From: an uncultured Bacilli bacterium
Lineage (GTDB): Bacteria; Bacillota_I; Bacilli_A; RF39; UBA660
DNA: 64,000 bases
Direction of reading: 5' to 3'
Assembly: GCA_934098485.1 (NCBI GenBank)
Contig: CAKOOH010000001.1
Coordinates: 1 to 64,000 of the forward strand
Shown here in pieces: positions 35,428-45,005 of the stretch. Every line of letters starts with the position of its first letter. Within the stretch, counting starts at the first letter, position 1. Both the position numbers and the translations under genes were made by a program. The notes below the pieces were generated by a model, which saw nothing but the letters and a program-made list of their open reading frames with translations, was not told the origin of the DNA and ran no database searches.

Positions 35428-38400
35428 TTATGCAAAATCACTATTTATTTTTTGAAGTAATTCTACTAAATAATATAAATAATGTTTTTCTAAGTTTTTT
35501 GTTGGCAATGTTATAATTATGCGTTTGGCTAAATATTTTATTTTGAATTTAGGGGAGATATTATATAATTCTAAAAATAATTTTTCACCATTTATTTGGG
35601 AAGATAACTCAACAGGTAAATAAATTTCTACTTGATCTTTGGTTTGAACAATGTTTTTTATTCCTAGTGAGTAGGCTAATTTTTCAAACCATTCTTCATA
35701 CATGTATATTTCCATTTTTTCATTTATTTTTCCAAAACGATCTTCTATCTCATTTTTAATATTAGTTAATGTTTCATAATCTTTTATTTGATTTATTAAC
35801 TGATGAATTTCAATACGCACAGAATCTTCATCAACGTAAGATTTATCGATGTGGGTATCAATGTCTATAAGTGGTGGTTTATTATCTTCTTCTGTTACTG
35901 GTTCTCCTTTTATTTCTTTAATTGATTCTTCGATTAATTTTGTGTATAGTTCAATACCTACAGAATCAATAAATCCAGCTTGCTCACTTCCCAGTAAATC
36001 ACCGGCACCTCTAATAGATAAATCTCTCATGGCAATTTTATATCCTGATCCTAGTTCAGTAAATTCTTGAATAGCTTTTAATCTTTTTTCAGCCACTTCA
36101 TTTAAAATTTTTGAATTATTATAAGTTAAATAAGCATAGGCGATTTTATTACTACGACCAACTCTTCCCCTTAACTGATATAACTGACTTAGTCCATAAT
36201 TTTGGGCATCGATAATAATTAAAGTATTAACGTTGGATATATCAATACCAGTTTCAATGATAGTAGTACATACTAAAATATCATATTTTTTTTCAATAAA
36301 ATCTTCTATTATATTTTCAAGTTCTTGTTTATTCATTTGACCATGAGCAAAGCATATTTTGGCATCTGGTACTAGTTTTTGTAAACGATTTTTTTCATTT
36401 TCTATTTTAGATACATTGTTATATAGATAATATATTTGACCTTTGCGAGATAATTCTTTATAAATAACTTCTTTAATTAAGGCATCATTTTGTTCAACTA
36501 CATATGTTTGAACAGGATATCTTTCATCAGGTGGGGTATCTAAAATTGATAAATCCTTTAAGCCAGACATGGCCATTTTTAAAGTTCTTGGAATTGGTGT
36601 AGCCGACAAGGTTAAAATGTTAACGTTTTTAGCCATTTCCTTGATTTTTTCTTTTTGACTAACGCCAAATCGTTGTTCTTCATCAACTATTAGTAATCCT
36701 AAATTATTGAATTCAATTTTTTCATTAAATAGTTTATGGGTACCAAATAAAAGGTCTATTTGACCAGATGCTAGCTTTTTAATTATTTCATTAAATTCTT
36801 TAGTGGTAGTAAATCTATTTACAATGGCAATATTAATAGGAAATTCTTTAAATCTTTCTAAAGCATTATTATATTGTTGTTTAGATAAAATCGTTGTTGG
36901 ACATAAATACGCAACTTGATAGCCATTCATAATAGTATTAAATACAGCTCTAAAGGCTACTTCTGTTTTACCAAAACCAACATCGCCGCATAATAATCTA
37001 TCCATTGGTTTATCACTTTTTAAATCGCTTAGAACATCTTTAATGCATTTAGTTTGGTCTTTTGTTTCCGTATATTTAAATAAATTAGCAAAAATTAAAT
37101 CTTCAGGATATTCTTTATATTTAGGACTTTTGATTTTAGCTCGCTCGGCATAAAGCTTTAAGAGTTCTTTACTAATATCCTTAATTTTAGCTTTTATAGA
37201 ATTTTTAGTTTTAATCCAAGCAGTAGAATTTAATTTGTTGATTTTTGGTGTGGTTCCGTCAGCATCAGAATATTTATATATGGTTGTTATTTTTTCAACA
37301 GGAACGTATATTTTATCGCTGCCTTCATAATTTATTTGAATATAATCTTTTAAAATATCGCCTTTTTTTAAGGTAATAACGCCGTTATAAATACCTATTC
37401 CATGAGCTGTATGAACGACATAATCTCCTGGTTTTATATCATTAAAGTCTTTAATCTTGCGACCAATTTTTACAGGATTGTGATATCTAACCGGGGCATT
37501 ATTTTGAAATATGTCATTATCAGATATAACTAAATAGTGAGATATTATAAAGCCTTGATTAATTTTATTATTTAAAAAATAAATATTACCAACATTAAAT
37601 TCGTCATTTTCCGGTCTTATATTATTAAAATCTTCTTTTAATTCATTAATTAATTCTTTATTTTTTGTGCATATTAATATGGAATATTTATCTTTGTTTT
37701 GGCTAATATAAGTTTTTAGCAAATTTAAATTAGAGTTAAAATTTTCGATAGATTCAGAGTTAAAGTGTAAATAATCTTTTTGATTAAAGGAAGAAAGATT
37801 AATAATTTGAGGAATGTTCATTTCGGATAAATCATACATAAATTTAAAATTTGGATCAATATTTTTTTCTTCTTTATAATCCATCATTTGAGCAAGTAAA
37901 AGTTCATTTGATTTATTAATAATCTCAGGATCAATTTTAATTACTAATGGTTTATTCATGAGATCAAATAAACTACTTTTTTCTTTTTCTATGATTTCAC
38001 TATAAGGCAAAATGGTTATTTCTTCGATTTCTTTTATAGAACGCTGACTTTCAACATCAAATGTTTTAATATTTTCAATGGTGTTTCCGAATAATTCAAT
38101 TCTAATAGGATATTCTTCATCAAAGGGAAAAATGTCTATTATAAAACCTCTAATAGAATATTCTCCAGATGATGTAACAATGGAAGTTTTATTATAACCA
38201 AATTTATTGATAATCTTTTCAAGGTTTTCACGGTTAATAGTTGATGATTTTTTTAAATCGACTTTTAATTTTTCTAAGGCTTTTTTATTAGGCACAAATT
38301 TCAAAAAGCCAGTTAAATTTGTTACAACTATTTGCGGTTTACCTGTTGATAGGTTATTTAGGGCTTCTAATCTTTTTACTTTTAAATCAGGTGATTCCGC

Positions 38401-38631
38401 AATAGCAACAGATGTTAAAAATTCATCCATCGGAAAAAGAAAAACATCGTCAATATATGTTTTTAAATAATTAAAATACTTAGTGGCTTCATATAAAGTG
38501 CTGGTTAAAATAATTATATTTTGAGGCTTATTTTGAAAGATGTTATTAATATATAATGTTTTTAATTCATCAGTTAAACCACTAATATTTTTAGAATCTA
38601 TTTTTGAAAACATTTCTTTTAAAAATTTCAT
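35428..38631 (-). CDS. mfd: transcription-repair coupling factor Mfd
   Basis: 1067 residues. Order: UvrB-like N-terminal domains, the RNA polymerase-interacting domain (PGDYVVHTAHGIGIYNG), then the RecG-like translocase with GDVGFGKTEVAFRA, DEEQRFGV, LSATPIPRT, TTIIETGIDISN and QLRGRVGRS. It removes stalled RNA polymerase and recruits UvrA. Slightly shorter than Bacillus Mfd (1177). Its start overlaps the end of pth by 4 nt. Confidence 0.96.
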   Translation of the reverse strand: MKFLKEMFSKIDSKNISGLTDELKTLYINNIFQNKPQNIIILTSTLYEATKYFNYLKTYIDDVFLFPMDEFLTSVAIAESPDLKVKRLEALNNLSTGKPQIVVTNLTGFLKFVPNKKALEKLKVDLKKSSTINRENLEKIINKFGYNKTSIVTSSGEYSIRGFIIDIFPFDEEYPIRIELFGNTIENIKTFDVESQRSIKEIEEITILPYSEIIEKEKSSLFDLMNKPLVIKIDPEIINKSNELLLAQMMDYKEEKNIDPNFKFMYDLSEMNIPQIINLSSFNQKDYLHFNSESIENFNSNLNLLKTYISQNKDKYSILICTKNKELINELKEDFNNIRPENDEFNVGNIYFLNNKINQGFIISHYLVISDNDIFQNNAPVRYHNPVKIGRKIKDFNDIKPGDYVVHTAHGIGIYNGVITLKKGDILKDYIQINYEGSDKIYVPVEKITTIYKYSDADGTTPKINKLNSTAWIKTKNSIKAKIKDISKELLKLYAERAKIKSPKYKEYPEDLIFANLFKYTETKDQTKCIKDVLSDLKSDKPMDRLLCGDVGFGKTEVAFRAVFNTIMNGYQVAYLCPTTILSKQQYNNALERFKEFPINIAIVNRFTTTKEFNEIIKKLASGQIDLLFGTHKLFNEKIEFNNLGLLIVDEEQRFGVSQKEKIKEMAKNVNILTLSATPIPRTLKMAMSGLKDLSILDTPPDERYPVQTYVVEQNDALIKEVIYKELSRKGQIYYLYNNVSKIENEKNRLQKLVPDAKICFAHGQMNKQELENIIEDFIEKKYDILVCTTIIETGIDISNVNTLIIIDAQNYGLSQLYQLRGRVGRSNKIAYAYLTYNNSKILNEVAEKRLKAIQEFTELGSGYKIAMRDLSIRGAGDLLGSEQAGFIDSVGIELYTKLIEESIKEIKGEPVTEEDNKPPLIDIDTHIDKSYVDEDSVRIEIHQLINQIKDYETLTNIKNEIEDRFGKINEKMEIYMYEEWFEKLAYSLGIKNIVQTKDQVEIYLPVELSSQINGEKLFLELYNISPKFKIKYLAKRIIITLPTKNLEKHYLYYLVELLQKINSDFA

Positions 38632-39179
38632 TTTTTACCTTTTTGATTATACTTTCCTTGAATTGTACTTATTTCTTCATCGTTAATAAAATCTCTTATT
38701 ATATTATGAGCAGTAGTAATAGCATTATTTATAGTATTTAATTCTGTTTTAGAAAATTTGGCAAGTACATAATCTATAACGTCATTTTCAGGATGAGATA
38801 TTCCTATTTTGATACGAGGAAAATTTTCCGTATGTAATTTATTAATAATATCTTTTATGCCGTTATGACCACCTGATGAAGAATTGTCTTTTACTTTTAT
38901 GGAGCCTAAAGTACTATCTAAGTCATCTTGAATTACTAGGATACTTTTTGGATCAATTTTGTAATAATCACTGTAGTATTTAACGGCAGTTCCAGATAAA
39001 TTCATAAATGTAGTTGGTTTTATAAATAATGCTTTTTGGCCGTCCTTAATAACAAATGCGTGTTTATCTTCTTTCCATTTTTCATTTGATAAAAAACTAT
39101 CTAATACCATGTATCCAATATTATGTCTAGTATTTTCGTATTCTTTGCCAGGATTTCCTAGGCCAACGATTAATTTCAT
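38628..39179 (-). CDS. pth: peptidyl-tRNA hydrolase
   Basis: 183 residues. VGLGNPGKEYENTRHNIGY contains the catalytic His; FIKPTTFMNLSG and VIQDDLD complete the site; SSGGHNGIKDI is typical. It recycles peptidyl-tRNA released from ribosomes. Overlaps both neighbours by 4 nt, so probably translationally coupled with the methyltransferase gene and mfd. Confidence 0.96.
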   Translation of the reverse strand: MKLIVGLGNPGKEYENTRHNIGYMVLDSFLSNEKWKEDKHAFVIKDGQKALFIKPTTFMNLSGTAVKYYSDYYKIDPKSILVIQDDLDSTLGSIKVKDNSSSGGHNGIKDIINKLHTENFPRIKIGISHPENDVIDYVLAKFSKTELNTINNAITTAHNIIRDFINDEEISTIQGKYNQKGKK

Positions 39180-39868
39180 TTATTATTACCTCCATAATTC
39201 TTTGTATATAGTGGTGCAGTTATGATAATGTTATTTTTGCTATCTTTTTTGGCTTCAATTAAAACCATATTGCAGGTTTTGGTTTCGTCATAATAGCAAC
39301 AGGTAATTTTTTTTATACCAAAATGATATTTGTTTAAAACTTCTATGATTTCCACAATTCTTTCAGAACGATGAACCAAATATAATTTTCCCTTAGTTTT
39401 TAAGTAAATGTGAGCAAGTTTTATTATTTCTTCTAATGTTATTTCTTTTTCATGACGAGCAATGGTCTTGATTTCATTTTTATTTAGAACTCCTTTTTCA
39501 TCATATTTAAAATATGGTGGATTACAAGTAATTATATCAATTTCATTAGGACTAAAATATTTTTTGATATTTTTAACATTATCATTAATTAATTCTATGT
39601 TCTTAATATTGTTGATGTTAACGGATTCTACTGCTAGATCATAAACTTCTTTTTGAAGTTCGATTCCGGTAATATTTTGAATTTTGCTTGATAAAATAAT
39701 GGGTAGCGGAGCATTGCCAGTACAAAAATCCACTAATTTTTTATCGGCAAAATCTATATTAACGAAATCAGCGAGTAAAATGGAATCTAAAGAGAATTTA
39801 AAAAAAGATGAATTTTGAATGATTTTATATCCATAATTATATAAATCATTTATTTCATTTGGCTTCAT
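39176..39868 (-). CDS. YabB/TrmN6-like tRNA methyltransferase
   Basis: 230-residue class I methyltransferase with VDFCTGNAPLPIIL (AdoMet site) and the adenine N6-type catalytic motif ITCNPPYF. TrmN6 homologues methylate A37 of tRNA1-Val. In Bacillus the yabB gene lies near holB and yaaT, matching the arrangement here. It overlaps yaaT by 14 nt. Confidence 0.85.
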   Translation of the reverse strand: MKPNEINDLYNYGYKIIQNSSFFKFSLDSILLADFVNIDFADKKLVDFCTGNAPLPIILSSKIQNITGIELQKEVYDLAVESVNINNIKNIELINDNVKNIKKYFSPNEIDIITCNPPYFKYDEKGVLNKNEIKTIARHEKEITLEEIIKLAHIYLKTKGKLYLVHRSERIVEIIEVLNKYHFGIKKITCCYYDETKTCNMVLIEAKKDSKNNIIITAPLYTKNYGGNNK

Positions 39869-40631
39869 CTATAAATATTTCCTTATTTTCATTTTCATAT
39901 ACAATGGTATATGATTGTTTTAATATGTCTACACTAATAACTTTGCAATCAGCATCATTGTGTTTAATTATGGAACCAACATTAGGTAGTTTTTTCTTTA
40001 AACAGCAGTAGTTTTCATCTTCATATGATAAACAACATAAAAGTCTTCCACAAGCACCATTTATCTTAGATGGGTTTAAAGCGATATTTTGATTTTTAGC
40101 CATATTAATAGTGATAGTATCTAATTTATTTAAAAAGGATTTGCAACAAAGTTCCCTGCCGCATGGACCTAATCCACCTGTTTCTTTAGCTTTGTCTCTA
40201 ATACCAATTTGATGAAGATCAATTCTAGTTTTGTATATTGCAGCAATTTGTTTTACTAATTCTCTAAAATCAATTCTTTCATCGGCGATAAAATTTATAA
40301 TTAATTGTTTACGATCAAATGTGTATGAGGCATCAATTATTTGCATAGATAGATTTAAGTTTTGAGCGAGTTCTTTTGTTTTTTGAATAACACTTTTAGC
40401 ATCTTTTAAATTTTTTAAATATTTATTATAATCTTTATCGCTGGCTTTTCTTAAAATGTTTTTAAATCCTTCATTTTTTTCATTTTCTAAAATTACAGTT
40501 ACTTTGCCAAATTGTTCACCTTTTTCAGTTTCTACTATTACGTAGTCATTTACTTTTAGATCGATATCATTATTATTTTTAAAGTTGTACACTTTTCCGT
40601 TGTCTTTAAAAGTCACGCCATATATTTTCAT
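39855..40631 (-). CDS. yaaT: PSP1-domain protein YaaT (RicT)
   Basis: 258 residues with conserved cysteine groups CGRELCCKSF, CGRLLCCLSYE and YCCLKK that in Bacillus coordinate iron-sulfur clusters. RicT with RicA and RicF forms the Y-complex that adjusts RNase Y cleavage and is required for sporulation and competence. The presence of RicT near sporulation genes fits. The partners RicA and RicF are not in the window. Confidence 0.92.
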   Translation of the reverse strand: MKIYGVTFKDNGKVYNFKNNNDIDLKVNDYVIVETEKGEQFGKVTVILENEKNEGFKNILRKASDKDYNKYLKNLKDAKSVIQKTKELAQNLNLSMQIIDASYTFDRKQLIINFIADERIDFRELVKQIAAIYKTRIDLHQIGIRDKAKETGGLGPCGRELCCKSFLNKLDTITINMAKNQNIALNPSKINGACGRLLCCLSYEDENYCCLKKKLPNVGSIIKHNDADCKVISVDILKQSYTIVYENENKEIFIDEAK

Positions 40632-41350
40632 TAAATTTGCCCCATTTCTATAAACATTTTATCTAAACATAATTCTAAATTAACATTTGCTTTAATTAAA
40701 TCAATTATATTATCTATTATTTTATATTTTTTTGCAAGATTAGACATTTTGATATTATTTATTATTTCTTCTTCAGTTAGTTCTAGAATTTTTATTATTT
40801 CTTGTTTTTCTTTACTTAGCAATTCTTTTTTTAAATTATGCATCTCTAAATAATTATTGAAATTAATATTAATAATACGTTCTACTATTTCCGGCTTTTC
40901 TGTTACTTCAATGGTTTCTTCAGCAAAAAAATGAATGCATCTACTTTTAATAGTATCTAGCATTTCATTTTCGCTAGATGTAAGTAAGAAGCCAATTACG
41001 TTTTCTTGTGGTTCTTCAAGTGTTTTTAGTAATTTATTTGCCGCAATAATATTCATTAAATTAGCATTTAATATAAAGTATAGTTTATATTTTTGATTTT
41101 GTGATTTTAACATTATAAATTTTTGTAAACTTAAAATTTTGTTTTTATCAATTAAATTGTTTTCCGGTCTTATAACTAGCACCGATAAATTATTTTCAAT
41201 AGACTTATTAGAAACCACTTTAGCATCTACAAAAGCAGAATAAATTTCCTGCATACATGCTTCACAATTGTTTGTTTCAACTAAAAAAGCATGAGAAAGT
41301 TTATCCTCATTTATTCCGGTTTTTATATATTCAATTAATTTGTTTTTCAT
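40631..41350 (-). CDS. holB: DNA polymerase III delta' subunit
   Basis: 239 residues. The AAA+ fold of clamp loader delta' is recognisable in KLSHAFLVETNN, NKILSLQKFIMLKSQNQKYK, LNIIAANKLLKTLEEPQENV and TIKSRC. It lacks a Walker A, as usual for delta'. Shorter than Bacillus HolB (329), the C-terminal collar domain being reduced. Shares one base with the yaaT start; part of the recR-bofA-holB-yaaT run. Confidence 0.85.
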   Translation of the reverse strand: MKNKLIEYIKTGINEDKLSHAFLVETNNCEACMQEIYSAFVDAKVVSNKSIENNLSVLVIRPENNLIDKNKILSLQKFIMLKSQNQKYKLYFILNANLMNIIAANKLLKTLEEPQENVIGFLLTSSENEMLDTIKSRCIHFFAEETIEVTEKPEIVERIININFNNYLEMHNLKKELLSKEKQEIIKILELTEEEIINNIKMSNLAKKYKIIDNIIDLIKANVNLELCLDKMFIEMGQI

Positions 41351-41365
41351 TATATCACACTACTC

Positions 41366-41545
41366 TCATAGGAGAAAAAAGAAAGATAATGCTAGTGTAA
41401 CTAAACCGGGGAAACCTAAAGCAGTGACAATCGCAACTGTGTAATAATTAATTGGCACGATAATGTTAAATGATCCTAAAATAAGATCTAAACCATAAAT
41501 TATTAAAAATGCAAACATTGTTTTTTTTAAAATTTTTGTTATCAT
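41366..41545 (-). CDS. bofA: BofA, inhibitor of pro-sigma-K processing
   Basis: A 59-residue membrane protein read directly from the gap between recR and holB (start ATG 41545, stop TGA 41366-41368). The N-terminal half has a hydrophobic helix; the C-terminal part NIIVPINYYTVAIVTALGFP, then GLVTLAL, matches the BofA signature (IPINPVT...LGIPGL). BofA holds the SpoIVFB protease inactive in the mother cell until the forespore signal arrives. The order recR-bofA is the same in Bacillus. The ribosome binding site is weak. Confidence 0.82.
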   Translation of the reverse strand: MITKILKKTMFAFLIIYGLDLILGSFNIIVPINYYTVAIVTALGFPGLVTLALSFFFLL

Positions 41546-41572
41546 ATTAAAATTTATGATTTTGTTTAAGAT

Positions 41573-42172
41573 TTATGATATTTTTTTGCGATCTTCAAAG
41601 GCTCTTTCTAATGTTAATGAGTCTAGGTAATCCAATTCCGTTCCCATAGGTAATCCATAGGATAGTCTTGATATTTTTACTTTCTTTTTTTCTAAAATTT
41701 TGTTTATATAACCTGTTGTCGTTTCACCTTCAATAGTTGGTTTTAAGGCTAATATTAATTCTACATCGGGATTGTTTGTTATTCTGCTTACAAGTGATGA
41801 AATATTAATATCGGTTGGAGCGATGCCATCTAAGGGGGAAATTAATCCATTTAATACGTGATATACTCCTTGATATTTTCCCATTTTTTCGAAGGCAAAT
41901 ACACTTTTATAATCTTCTACTACGCATATTAAGTTATGATTTCGGTATTCATCGTCACAAATGCGACAATTATTTTCAGTCGTTATATTTCCACAGGTTT
42001 GGCATGCATGCAATTTTGTCTTAGCATCTACCATAGCAGCCGCAAATGATTTAACATCTTCTTCAGTGAATTCAATTACAGATAATGCTAATCTTTCTGC
42101 GGTTTTTTCACCTATACCTGGAAGCTTTTTAAAATATTCAATTAAATTTTCAAGAACTTTGGGATAAATCAT
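41573..42172 (-). CDS. recR: recombination protein RecR
   Basis: 199 residues, complete. Helix-hairpin-helix near LPGIGEKTAERLA, a four-Cys zinc finger (CQTCGN...CRIC), then a Toprim domain with VVEDYKSVFAFEKMG, and the C-terminal RLSYGLPMGTELDYLDS. Loads RecA at gaps with RecO/RecF. One base gap separates it from ybaB. Confidence 0.96.
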   Translation of the reverse strand: MIYPKVLENLIEYFKKLPGIGEKTAERLALSVIEFTEEDVKSFAAAMVDAKTKLHACQTCGNITTENNCRICDDEYRNHNLICVVEDYKSVFAFEKMGKYQGVYHVLNGLISPLDGIAPTDINISSLVSRITNNPDVELILALKPTIEGETTTGYINKILEKKKVKISRLSYGLPMGTELDYLDSLTLERAFEDRKKIS

Positions 42173-42173
42173 G

Positions 42174-42473
42174 TTACATCAGTCCATTTAGTCCTTTAGC
42201 AAGACCGCCAAGTTTTTGTTCAACAGTTTTTTCAATTTGTTTTATGGCATCGTTAATAGCGATTTTAATCATATCTTCTAATGCTTCTAAGTCTTCTTCA
42301 TCATGTAAAATACTTTTATCTATTTCTATTTTAATAATTTCTTTTTTACCGTTTAATTTTGCGGTAACAGCACCTGATGTACTGGTAAACTCCATTTCAT
42401 ATATTTCTTCTTGTTTTTTTTGTAAATCTCTTTGCATTCTTTGGGCTTGCGCCATTAAATTTTGCATATTCAT
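42174..42473 (-). CDS. ybaB: YbaB/EbfC nucleoid-associated protein
   Basis: 99 residues: MNMQNLMAQAQRMQRDLQKK coiled helix, then TSTSGAVTAKLNGKKEI and the C-terminal helix ending QKLGGLAKGLNGLM. Dimeric DNA-binding protein, syntenic between dnaX and recR throughout Firmicutes. Confidence 0.95.
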   Translation of the reverse strand: MNMQNLMAQAQRMQRDLQKKQEEIYEMEFTSTSGAVTAKLNGKKEIIKIEIDKSILHDEEDLEALEDMIKIAINDAIKQIEKTVEQKLGGLAKGLNGLM

Positions 42474-42495
42474 ATTCTTTCCTCCTAATTACTTT

Positions 42496-44136
42496 CTAAT
42501 TAACTTCAATTATTTCATCAGCAAAAATATCTTTTGCTGCGTTATAGACTTCGGTTTGTTCTGTTTCAGTTTTTATTTCTTCTATATATTCATATTTTTT
42601 ATTTTTGTTTTTAATAAATTCTGATTTTTCTTTTAACCATCTATTTTCATCTAAGCAAATAAATACTTCGGTACTATTTGTGTGTTTTTGATATTCTTTT
42701 TCAATTAGTTCAAGATTATTGTTAAATAATAAGGAAGTAGATAAAGATTTTGATGAAAATATAACATTAGTTGGAGAAACTACTTCAACTTGTAAATCCT
42801 CAATTAATGATAATATTTCTGATTTATTATCTATGGTTATATATTTTATAAAGCTTTCCCATTTATTTTTAAAATTTGACTTTATTTCTTTTGTTGCGCC
42901 TACATAAGCGTTATTAATACGAATTCTTATAAATTCTTCTTTAAGTGGTTTTGATAAATCTGTTTGCTCATCAAAGTCATTTTCTTTTAAATCTTCCTTT
43001 GTTTCAGGGGAAGCTTCTGTTTTTATTATTTCTGAATGATTTTCCTTTTTTATAGGTTCTGAATTTTCTTGTTTTGCTTCAGAAATTATTTCCCGGGAAA
43101 TAATTTTAGATTGTTTATCAGCATTTTTATTGGAAAAATAACTCAGTAAAATAATTTTTATTAAGTTAAAAGCTCCTTTTTTATTGTAACATTCTGATAA
43201 GTCTTTTGATAAATTTTTAATATCTGTAATTGTAAGAACATTTTGTCCACTATTAATTGTTTTGATTTCTAAAGAATATAAATAATCTATTAATTTATTT
43301 ATTAAAAGATTTAAATCTAATCCTTTATTTTTATAGTTATCAATTATTTGATTAAATTTATCAATATCTTGGCTACTTAGAGCGTCTATTATTTCATTTA
43401 TATCATTAGTACCAATTACACCAAAGGTTTTTTCAATTAATTCAATAGTAATTTTTTGATTTTCTTTTGATAACTGATCTAAAAAGCTTAATGCATCTCT
43501 CATACCACCATCGGATAATTCTGCTAGATATTTAATGGCTTCTTCGTCAATTTCTATTTTTTCTAAATCGGCGATTCTTTTTAAATTTTCACTGATTACG
43601 TTATTATTTATTTTTTGAAAATTATATCTTTGACATCTAGATAAAATAGTTATAGGAATTTTTTGAATTTCTGTAGTAGCTAATATAAAGATAATATGTT
43701 TTGGTGGTTCTTCTAAGATCTTTAAAAATGCGTTCCAAGCACTTTGAGAAAGCATGTGAACTTCATCAATTATATATACTTTATATTTACTTAATGCCGG
43801 TAATATTTTGGCATTATCTCTTAAATCCCTAATTTCATCTACGCCATTATTTGATGCAGCATCTATTTCAATTATATCTGGTGATTCTTCATAATTTAAG
43901 CATGAGTTACATTTATTACATGGTATTCCATCTATGGGGTTTTCACAGTTAATAGTTTTAGCAAATAATTTGGCAGTACTGGTCTTTCCGGTTCCTCTAG
44001 GACCAGAAAATAAATAAGCATGAGCCAATTTTTGCTGTTTTATTGATTCTTTTAAAAGAGTTTTTATATTATCTTGTCCATATAAATCATTAAAATCTTG
44101 AGGACGATATTTTCGGTAAAGTACTTTATATGCCAT
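42496..44136 (-). CDS. dnaX: DNA polymerase III gamma/tau subunit
   Basis: 546 residues from ATG 44136 (GGAGG upstream; a Met four codons earlier overlaps it). MAYKVLYRKYRPQDFNDLYG, Walker A SGPRGTGKTSTA, a four-Cys zinc module (CENPIDGIPCNKCNSC), DEVHMLS and SRCQRYNF are all present. The tau-like C-terminal half is acidic and lysine-rich. A perfect Noc-binding palindrome is embedded in its codons at 43088-43101. Confidence 0.96.
   Translation of the reverse strand: MAYKVLYRKYRPQDFNDLYGQDNIKTLLKESIKQQKLAHAYLFSGPRGTGKTSTAKLFAKTINCENPIDGIPCNKCNSCLNYEESPDIIEIDAASNNGVDEIRDLRDNAKILPALSKYKVYIIDEVHMLSQSAWNAFLKILEEPPKHIIFILATTEIQKIPITILSRCQRYNFQKINNNVISENLKRIADLEKIEIDEEAIKYLAELSDGGMRDALSFLDQLSKENQKITIELIEKTFGVIGTNDINEIIDALSSQDIDKFNQIIDNYKNKGLDLNLLINKLIDYLYSLEIKTINSGQNVLTITDIKNLSKDLSECYNKKGAFNLIKIILLSYFSNKNADKQSKIISREIISEAKQENSEPIKKENHSEIIKTEASPETKEDLKENDFDEQTDLSKPLKEEFIRIRINNAYVGATKEIKSNFKNKWESFIKYITIDNKSEILSLIEDLQVEVVSPTNVIFSSKSLSTSLLFNNNLELIEKEYQKHTNSTEVFICLDENRWLKEKSEFIKNKNKKYEYIEEIKTETEQTEVYNAAKDIFADEIIEVN
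43088..43101. promoter_or_regulatory. Noc-binding site inside dnaX
   Basis: Perfect ATTTCCCGGGAAAT, flanked as TTATTTCCCGGGAAATAA, the same extended form as the four sites in the gyrA-ffs gap. It encodes the ISREI part of the DnaX linker. Confidence 0.8.
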
Positions 44137-44189
44137 TGTTTCCTCCATACATGTATATTATATCATAGTAAAGAGTTTTATTTGCTTTT

Positions 44190-44618
44190 TTAGCGTAAGT
44201 TTTTCCAAAAAAATTCATTTAATTTTATGTATTCATCTTTTTTAGCAGACATTTGTGATGGCAGTGATAATTGTTCAAATTCAGTTTTATTATATATTTT
44301 TTTTGTTTCTAATTTTGGTAGTAAATAATATACTTTTTCTATTCGACTTTCTTTAATAACATTTTTACACATATCACACGGTTCAATAGTTACATATAGC
44401 GTACATTTGTTCAATCTCCATGTTTTTAATCTTTTATTAGCTTTAATTATAGCTCTGATTTCAGCGTGATCAATTGTTTTTTGAGTTTTATTTCTTTTGT
44501 TATATGCTGTTGATATAATTTTATTATTATAAACAATTATGGCAGAAATGGGTGTTTCATTTTGTAGATATGCTTTTTTTGCCAATGATAATAATTTATT
44601 TATTATTTTTTCTTCCAT
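44190..44618 (-). CDS. tadA: tRNA-specific adenosine deaminase TadA
   Basis: 142 residues from ATG 44618 (AGGAGTAAAT upstream). Zinc/catalytic motifs HAEIRAI and PCDMCKNVI; deaminates A34 to inosine in tRNA-Arg(ACG). The longer open frame upstream would run into the SRP RNA gene, so it is not used. Order ffs-tadA/dnaX follows Bacillus. Confidence 0.93.
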   Translation of the reverse strand: MEEKIINKLLSLAKKAYLQNETPISAIIVYNNKIISTAYNKRNKTQKTIDHAEIRAIIKANKRLKTWRLNKCTLYVTIEPCDMCKNVIKESRIEKVYYLLPKLETKKIYNKTEFEQLSLPSQMSAKKDEYIKLNEFFWKNLR

Positions 44619-44636
44619 ATTTACTCCTAAATAAAA

Positions 44637-44708
44637 AGCGCACATATATAGAGGTAAATGTGGCTGCTTTCTTCCGAATCTGACCAGGTTATCACATATA
44701 TATTGCGC
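44637..44708 (-). ncRNA. ffs: small SRP RNA (4.5S type)
   Basis: Minus strand contains CCTGGTCAGATTCGGAAGAA followed by AGCAGCCA, the SRP RNA domain IV with the asymmetric loop and GGAA tetraloop (one base off the GGUCAGGUCCGGAAGGAAGCAGCC consensus in three positions). GCGCAATATATA / TATATATGTGCGC close the helix. Only ~72 nt, so no Alu domain, unlike the ~270-nt Bacillus RNA. Located beside tadA and dnaX as in Bacillus. Confidence 0.9.
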
Positions 44709-44975
44709 AATTTAATATTAGCACATGAATTGAGTATAATCAAATAATTATATTAAAATGTTTCACGTGAAACATTTCAGATTGTTTATAACTTTTTTTA
44801 TTAATAATTAAAGTTTTATATATGAAATTATTTCCCGGGAAATAATTTACATACAATATATTATAATTAATTTATTATTTTTGTGCTTCAATGTTTCACG
44901 TGAAACATTAAAGCATGTGGACAACTTTTTAGTGAATAAAAATATATATATTATTAAAAATTAAACAAAATACAT

Positions 44976-45005
44976 ACAAAATTATTTCCCGGGAAATAAT
45001 TTTGT
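44976..45005. repeat. 30-bp perfect palindrome around one Noc site
   Basis: The Noc core at 44984 is extended by ACAAAATT / AATTTTGT to a perfect 30-bp palindrome. Confidence 0.85.

Noticed and set aside
41351..41572. Gap between holB and recR as plain intergenic DNA
   Set aside because: It encodes BofA on the minus strand.
44619..44645. N-terminal extension of TadA
   Set aside because: It would overlap the SRP RNA gene; the internal ATG at 44618 has a good ribosome binding site.
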